From Burkholderiales bacterium (GTDB lineage Bacteria > Pseudomonadota > Gammaproteobacteria > Burkholderiales > Burkholderiaceae_D): 5,033 nucleotides of DNA. The stretch spans positions 1 through 5,033 of the forward strand of contig JAGWUK010000286.1 in the NCBI GenBank assembly GCA_028868455.1, written 5' to 3'. Of the stretch, positions 1-5,033 are shown piece by piece. The translations under genes were made by a program, and so were the position numbers. The notes below the pieces were generated by a model that worked only from the letters and a program-made list of their open reading frames with translations, had not been told where the DNA came from and ran no database searches. Position 1 is the stretch's first letter. The number at the start of each line of letters is the position of its first letter.

Positions 1-32
1 ATGGTCAGAAAAGTATTCAGAGGTGTTGTCAT
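1..32 (-). CDS. prmB: Start of a gene, probably prmB (ribosomal protein L3 glutamine methyltransferase), cut by the window edge
   Basis: An ATG on the minus strand (plus positions 30-32) opens a frame reading MTTPLNTFLT, which runs off the window after ten codons. It begins 26 bases after the dapE stop on the same strand, so it is likely the next gene of the operon. In Burkholderiales the gene after dapE is commonly prmB, an S-adenosylmethionine-dependent methyltransferase that modifies a glutamine of ribosomal protein uL3. A short N-terminus of this kind before the conserved part would fit. The ten residues alone carry no diagnostic motif, so the identity rests on remembered gene order. No clear Shine-Dalgarno sequence precedes the ATG, and the true start could lie further left. 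Confidence 0.4.
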   Translation of the reverse strand, partial: MTTPLNTFLT

Positions 33-58
33 GTTCGGGTACCGGTAATTGCCCAGGC

Positions 59-1563
<1,505 letters not shown>

Positions 1564-1565
1564 TG

Positions 1566-2708
1566 TTATATGTTCAGGGTAAATTCGGTAAAGGACGCTT
1601 CTTCTTTGGTTTCCGGTTCTGGCTCCGGCTCCGGCGCTGCAAGCGAGGATGCTTCATTGTTCAACAGCCACAACAGGTTATTGGCAGAATCGGAATTGGC
1701 CAGACCTTCTTCCTGACTGATCAGGCCGGACTTGATCAGATGGAACAACGCACGCTCAAAGGTTTGCGAACCGGGCGACAAACTTTTTTCGATGGCTTCC
1801 TTGATCTGGAAAATATCGCCTTGCTCAATCAACTCCGCGACATAGCGCGTATTGAGCATGATTTCGACGGCAGGACAACGTCCGCCATCGACGGCGCGTA
1901 TCAGGCGTTGCGAAATAATGGCACGGATCGATGACGACAGATCCAGCAACAGGGCATTGCGGTTTTCCATCGGGAAGAAACTGATAATACGGTTTAGCGC
2001 CTGATAACTATTATTGGCATGCAGGGTCGCCAGCACCAGATGCCCGGATTGCGCATAGGCGATCGCCGCCATCATGGTTTCCAGGTCGCGGATCTCACCG
2101 ATCAGAATGCAGTCTGGCGCCTGACGCAGGGAATTCTTCAGGGCGGTTTTCAGGCTTTCTGAGTCGCTGCCGATTTCCCTTTGGTTGACGATGGATTTTT
2201 TACTGCGAAACAGATATTCAATCGGGTCTTCCAGTGTCAGGATATGACCAGTCTTGATGTCATTGCGATGATCCAGCATCGACGCAATCGTTGTTGATTT
2301 ACCTGAGCCGGTGGCGCCGACGACCAGAATCAGTCCGCGTTTTTCCATGATCAGATCAGACAGGATCGGTGGCAGATTCAGCGTGCCAAGTTTTGGAATA
2401 TCGCCGGGAACGAAACGGAACACGGCCGAGATTGTGCCGCGCTGGCGAAATGCCGACAAACGGAAACGTCCAATGCCGGGCGCACCGATACCGATATTCA
2501 GTTCATTTTCACTTTCCAGTTGCGCCATGTGTTCTGGCGACACCACCTCGCTCAGCAAAGACAAGATATTGGTCTGGTCCATCTTTTGTTGATTGATGGG
2601 GAGCAGGTTTCCATTGATTTTCAGATGAACCGGCGAGTTCATCGCAAAAAACATGTCGGAAGCATGTTTGTCCTTCATCAGCTGGAATAAACGATCCATC
2701 GCTGCCAT
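1566..2708 (-). CDS. pilU: Type IV pilus retraction ATPase, PilU type (PilT/PilU family)
   Basis: This 380-residue hexameric secretion-type ATPase should act at the cytoplasmic base of a type IV pilus. The N-terminal PAS-like domain spans about residues 1-110. The RecA-like core has Walker A GATGSGKST (131-139), an Asp box HILTLEDPIEYL (155-166), Walker B DCILIGEIRD (199-208) and a His box HLVLATLH (223-230). PilT usually carries an AIRNLIRE-like motif; here the matching stretch is RYVAELIEQGDIFQIKEAIE. That, the SANNLLWLLNN segment (341-351) and an acidic Pro-Glu tail (about 359-371) favour PilU, the accessory retraction motor, over PilT. The ATG is preceded by AGGA seven bases upstream. It sits between dapD and yffB, with no pilT or other pilus gene visible. 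The motor family is certain; PilU rather than a second PilT is likely. Confidence 0.93.
   Translation of the reverse strand: MAAMDRLFQLMKDKHASDMFFAMNSPVHLKINGNLLPINQQKMDQTNILSLLSEVVSPEHMAQLESENELNIGIGAPGIGRFRLSAFRQRGTISAVFRFVPGDIPKLGTLNLPPILSDLIMEKRGLILVVGATGSGKSTTIASMLDHRNDIKTGHILTLEDPIEYLFRSKKSIVNQREIGSDSESLKTALKNSLRQAPDCILIGEIRDLETMMAAIAYAQSGHLVLATLHANNSYQALNRIISFFPMENRNALLLDLSSSIRAIISQRLIRAVDGGRCPAVEIMLNTRYVAELIEQGDIFQIKEAIEKSLSPGSQTFERALFHLIKSGLISQEEGLANSDSANNLLWLLNNEASSLAAPEPEPEPETKEEASFTEFTLNI
1611..1634 (-). repeat. Four 6-base Pro-Glu codon repeats in the pilU tail
   Basis: Four imperfect copies of CCGGAG (CCGGAG, CCGGAG, CCAGAA, CCGGAA on the minus strand) encode residues 359-366 of the PilU-like protein, PEPEPEPE. 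The unit length is a multiple of three, so loss or gain of copies would change the length of the acidic tail without shifting the frame. Confidence 0.75.
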
Positions 2709-2715
2709 GGTAGTT

Positions 2716-2720
2716 TCCTA
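2716..2720 (-). promoter_or_regulatory. Ribosome binding site of the pilU-like gene
   Basis: The minus strand reads TAGGA followed by AACTACC and then ATG, which puts the AGGA core seven bases before the start. It is the clearest Shine-Dalgarno sequence in the window. It supports the first ATG of MAAMDRLF over the in-frame Met at codon 4, and it suggests this gene is translated independently of dapD, which ends 64 bases upstream. Confidence 0.6.
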
Positions 2721-2772
2721 TCTTCTGCTTGAGTGAGGTGTGGTGATGACGCGTTTAATATGCCGACAGCGA

Positions 2773-3600
2773 TTAAGCGCCGCGCAGCAATTCGTTAATA
2801 CTGGTTTTCGAACGTGTCTGGGCATCGACGCGTTTGACGATGACGGCACAATACAAGCTGTATTTGCCATCGGCAGATGGCAGATTGCCTGAAACCACGA
2901 CAGAACCGGCCGGAACGCGACCATAGCTGACTTCACCGGTAGCGCGATCGTAAATTTTAGTGGACTGACCGATGTAGACGCCCATGGAAATCACGGAGTT
3001 TTCTTCGACGATCACGCCTTCGACGATTTCTGAACGGGCACCGATGAAGCAATTGTCTTCAATGATGGTCGGGTTGGCTTGCATCGGTTCCAATACGCCG
3101 CCGATACCGACGCCACCGGACAAGTGCACATTTTTGCCGATCTGCGCACATGAGCCGACGGTCGCCCAGGTATCCACCATCGCGCCTTCATCGACATACG
3201 CACCGATGTTGACATAGGACGGCATCAGTACGACGTTTTTGGCGATAAAGCTGCCGCGACGGGCAACCGCTGGCGGCACCACGCGGAAGCCGCCTTTGGC
3301 GAAATCTTCCGCCGTGTAATTGGCAAACTTGGTCGGTACTTTATCGAAAAACTGCATATGTTCGCCAGAAGGCATGCAGATATTGTCTTCCAGGCGGAAA
3401 GACAGTAGCACAGCCTTTTTGATCCATTGATTGACATGCCATGCACCATCTTGCTTTTGCGCGACGCGCAGACTGCCGGCATCCAGTTCAGCCAGAACGT
3501 GGGCAACGGCTTCGCGGATTTCTGCTGGCGCGGATTTAGGCGAGAAATTGGCACGGTCTTCCCATGCCTGGTCGATGATTTGCTGTAATTGTTGAGTCAT
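2773..3600 (-). CDS. dapD: 2,3,4,5-tetrahydropyridine-2,6-dicarboxylate N-succinyltransferase DapD
   Basis: This cytoplasmic, typically trimeric acyltransferase moves succinyl from succinyl-CoA to tetrahydrodipicolinate, the first committed step of the succinylase DAP branch. From the ATG at 3598-3600 the protein is 275 residues, the family's usual size, and begins [16 protein letters not shown] like other DapD proteins. The N-terminal helical part covers about residues 1-105. A left-handed beta-helix of hexapeptide repeats follows (about 110-235), including [40 protein letters not shown] and [19 protein letters not shown]143 corresponds to the catalytic Asp141 of E. coli. The C-terminus [18 protein letters not shown] is also typical. 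The frame stays open upstream to an ATG at 3705, but those 35 extra residues have no family counterpart. A weak GAGA precedes the chosen ATG by nine bases. dapC lies 111 bases upstream. Confidence 0.97.
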   Translation of the reverse strand: MTQQLQQIIDQAWEDRANFSPKSAPAEIREAVAHVLAELDAGSLRVAQKQDGAWHVNQWIKKAVLLSFRLEDNICMPSGEHMQFFDKVPTKFANYTAEDFAKGGFRVVPPAVARRGSFIAKNVVLMPSYVNIGAYVDEGAMVDTWATVGSCAQIGKNVHLSGGVGIGGVLEPMQANPTIIEDNCFIGARSEIVEGVIVEENSVISMGVYIGQSTKIYDRATGEVSYGRVPAGSVVVSGNLPSADGKYSLYCAVIVKRVDAQTRSKTSINELLRGA

Positions 3601-3674
3601 TTTGTCTATTCTCAATGGAAAGGGTGAAGCGAAATTCTTTGTTGCGGTTGGTATCCGGCGCGGCTGTGCAGGCA

Positions 3675-3688
3675 AAGTGCTAAGTGCT
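3675..3688 (-). repeat. 7-base tandem duplication in the dapC-dapD spacer
   Basis: The plus strand carries AAGTGCT twice in direct succession (AGCACTT twice on the minus strand), 23 bases after the dapC stop. It lies in the 111-base untranslated spacer (3601-3711), where I found no convincing terminator hairpin and no good promoter. The simplest explanation is a small slippage duplication; a binding site is possible but unsupported. Confidence 0.6.
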
Positions 3689-3711
3689 AAATGGTTGGCC
3701 TTCAAATTTAT

Positions 3712-4935
3712 TTAGCCGGCAGTCAGTTTTTTGCAAAATGCCGCTATGCGTTGTGCTGCTTCCATGCATTCATCCACTTCGGCGACCAGGGCCATGCGAA
3801 TGCGGTTTTGTCCAGGATTGATGCCGTGGGCGTCACGTGCCAGATAGCTGCCCGGTAAAACTGTCACATTATATTCTTGGTAAAGTCGCTTCGCGAATTC
3901 CGTATCGGAAATCGCGCAATCGCGATCGACCCTTGCCCACAGATAAAATGCGGCGTCGGGCAGACTGACATCCAGCACTTTGCTAAGCACAGGTGTGACT
4001 TGTGCAAACTTGGCAATGTATTTATCGCGATTTTCCTGTACATGGGTTTCGTCCGCCCAGGCGAGCGCCGATGCGGCCTGGATGCTGGGACTCATGGCAC
4101 TGCCATGATAGGTGCGGTACAGCAGGAATTTTTTAATGATTTCTGCATCGCCGGCAACGAAACCTGAGCGCATTCCAGGGACATTCGAGCGTTTCGATAA
4201 ACTCGACAGCGTAATCAGGCGGGAATAATCGCGGCCCAACAGGCGTGCCGCCTGCAGGCTACCTAACGGAGCCTCTGCTTTGAAGTAAATTTCCGAATAG
4301 CATTCATCAGCAGCGATCACGAACTGATAACGGTCAGATAACTCAAATAACTCTTTCCAGTCTTCCAGCGTCAACACGGCACCAGTCGGGTTGCCAGGTG
4401 AGCAAATGTACAGCAACTGTACGCGCTGCCAGACATGCTCCGGGATACTTTTGTAATCGGGCGCGAAGTTTCTGGCCGGATCTGCATTGGCGAAATACGG
4501 TTCTGCTCCTGCCAGATACGCCGCACCTTCATAAATTTGGTAAAACGGATTGGGACACAACACCAGTGGCGCGCCGTCCAGGCAAGCGCTGGTATCAATC
4601 ACCGTCTGCGCCAGCGCAAACAAGGCTTCACGCGAACCATTGACCGGTAACACTTGTGTAGCAGCATCTGGTGCCAGAATATCGTAACGCTGTGCCAGCC
4701 ATGTCGAAATTGCCGTGCGCAAGGTTTCCGATCCTGCTGTTACCGGGTAACTGGCCAGTCCATCCAGATTGGCGCAAATAGCATCTTTGATGAACTGCGG
4801 CGTCGGATGCTTGGGTTCGCCTATGCCCAGACTAATGGCCTTGTAGGCCGGATTGGGCGTTACATCGGCGAATAGTCGTTTGAGTTTCTCAAATGGATAC
4901 GGTTGAAGCTTGGCAAGAAAGGGATTGAAAGTCAT
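3712..4935 (-). CDS. dapC: N-succinyl-L,L-diaminopimelate aminotransferase DapC
   Basis: This pyridoxal-phosphate enzyme (fold type I, aminotransferase class I/II) transaminates N-succinyl-2-amino-6-ketopimelate with glutamate, the step between DapD and DapE. The length of 407 residues is normal. Visible features are the N-terminal NPFLAKLQPYPFEKLKRLF typical of DapC, SLGIGEPKHPTP (35-46), the cofactor-side CSPGNPTG (178-185), DECY (210-213) with the Asp that pairs with the pyridine nitrogen, the Schiff-base lysine K248 in SSLSKRSNVPGMRSGF, and the carboxylate-binding R380 in NRIRMAL. A neighbouring dapD and a nearby dapE support DapC over other class I aminotransferases. It looks like the first gene of the operon within the window. 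There is no Shine-Dalgarno sequence: the leader just before ATG is GCGAAAAAA, and a small hairpin lies nine bases upstream. Confidence 0.96.
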   Translation of the reverse strand: MTFNPFLAKLQPYPFEKLKRLFADVTPNPAYKAISLGIGEPKHPTPQFIKDAICANLDGLASYPVTAGSETLRTAISTWLAQRYDILAPDAATQVLPVNGSREALFALAQTVIDTSACLDGAPLVLCPNPFYQIYEGAAYLAGAEPYFANADPARNFAPDYKSIPEHVWQRVQLLYICSPGNPTGAVLTLEDWKELFELSDRYQFVIAADECYSEIYFKAEAPLGSLQAARLLGRDYSRLITLSSLSKRSNVPGMRSGFVAGDAEIIKKFLLYRTYHGSAMSPSIQAASALAWADETHVQENRDKYIAKFAQVTPVLSKVLDVSLPDAAFYLWARVDRDCAISDTEFAKRLYQEYNVTVLPGSYLARDAHGINPGQNRIRMALVAEVDECMEAAQRIAAFCKKLTAG

Positions 4936-4944
4936 TTTTTTCGC

Positions 4945-4961
4945 AGCAACTTGGGGTTGCT
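4945..4961 (-). promoter_or_regulatory. Small stem-loop just upstream of the dapC start
   Basis: The minus strand reads AGCAAC, CCCAA, GTTGCT, a perfect 6-bp stem with a 5-base loop, ending nine bases before the dapC ATG. It is followed by GCGAAAAAA rather than a U tract, so it is not an intrinsic terminator in either direction. In the mRNA it would sit where a ribosome docks and could modulate dapC initiation. A 6-bp stem can easily arise by chance, so the role is inferred only. Confidence 0.3.
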
Positions 4962-4974
4962 ATGGATTGATTGC

Positions 4975-5002
4975 ATGTTAGTTGAGCGGCCAGCCGTAAC
5001 AA
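4975..5002 (-). promoter_or_regulatory. Candidate sigma-70 promoter for dapC (proximal)
   Basis: On the minus strand TTGTTA (4997-5002) is followed after 16 bases by TAACAT (4975-4980). Each hexamer matches the consensus at four of six positions. Transcription would begin near 4968 and give a leader of about 33 bases. The matches are weak, but the position is sensible for a gene with no visible upstream partner. Confidence 0.22.
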
Positions 5003-5029
5003 TAGTTGCTTTTCTGATTTTGCGGTCAA
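4999..5029 (-). promoter_or_regulatory. Candidate sigma-70 promoter for dapC (distal)
   Basis: On the minus strand TTGACC (5024-5029, five of six) is followed after a long 19-base spacer by TATTGT (4999-5004, four of six). Transcription would start near 4992 and include the 14-codon open frame described under findings. The spacer is suboptimal, and this overlaps the proximal candidate, so at most one is likely to be real. The dapC promoter may also lie beyond the window. Confidence 0.18.
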
Positions 5030-5033
5030 GCCT

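Noticed and set aside
1566..2708. Type II secretion or pilus assembly ATPase (GspE/PilB)
   Set aside because: The 380-residue length, the lack of a long N-terminal domain and of the tetracysteine zinc site, and the overall pattern fit the PilT/PilU retraction branch.
3601..3705. N-terminal extension of DapD from the ATG at 3705
   Set aside because: The protein from the ATG at 3600 already has the usual length and the usual N-terminus. The extra residues are low-complexity and not part of the family.
4936..4961. Stem-loop plus T-run read as an intrinsic terminator
   Set aside because: The T-run precedes the hairpin on the plus strand, and on the minus strand the hairpin is followed by A residues, so neither direction gives a hairpin followed by a U tract.
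4975..5033. Possible start of a divergent plus-strand gene (ATG at 4975, open to the window end)
   Set aside because: Only 19 codons are visible, there is no good Shine-Dalgarno sequence, and nothing recognisable is encoded.

Overview
The window is an ordinary, dense, one-directional chromosomal gene block. Every supported gene lies on the minus strand and transcription runs from the right end to the left. In that order the genes are dapC (succinyldiaminopimelate aminotransferase), dapD (tetrahydrodipicolinate N-succinyltransferase), a PilU-type type IV pilus ATPase, a small ArsC/Spx-like reductase of the YffB type, dapE (succinyl-DAP desuccinylase), and the first ten codons of a gene that is probably prmB. 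No RNA gene, CRISPR array, insertion sequence, phage gene or convincing terminator was seen.

Organism: the proteins look proteobacterial, with a succinylase-type DAP pathway and an E. coli-like DapD and YffB. A single run dapC-dapD-pilU-yffB-dapE-(prmB), moderate GC by eye and a type IV pilus suggest a betaproteobacterium of the Burkholderiales, perhaps Oxalobacteraceae. The lineage is inferred from remembered gene order, not from a search.

Layout: bases 4936-5033 are the dapC upstream region. It has two weak promoter candidates, a small hairpin, an A-rich leader without a Shine-Dalgarno sequence, and a 14-codon open frame that overlaps the dapC start. dapC ends at 3712, and a 111-base spacer with a 7-bp tandem duplication separates it from dapD. 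A 64-base spacer then leads to the pilU-like gene, which has the clearest ribosome binding site in the window. From there the genes are tightly packed: 2 bases between pilU and yffB, and a 4-base ATGA overlap between yffB and dapE. A 26-base gap follows before the partial last gene.

Function: DapD, DapC and DapE carry out three consecutive steps. They succinylate tetrahydrodipicolinate, transaminate it, and desuccinylate it to LL-diaminopimelate, which feeds lysine and peptidoglycan synthesis. The YffB-like protein is a recurrent dapE neighbour of uncertain biochemical role. The pilus ATPase is the odd member: it has no obvious metabolic link, no pilT beside it, and is probably co-transcribed with the dap genes. 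I see no strong evidence of a previously undescribed system. The points most worth checking are the pilus motor inside the dap operon and the lysine-containing mini-ORF at the dapC start.
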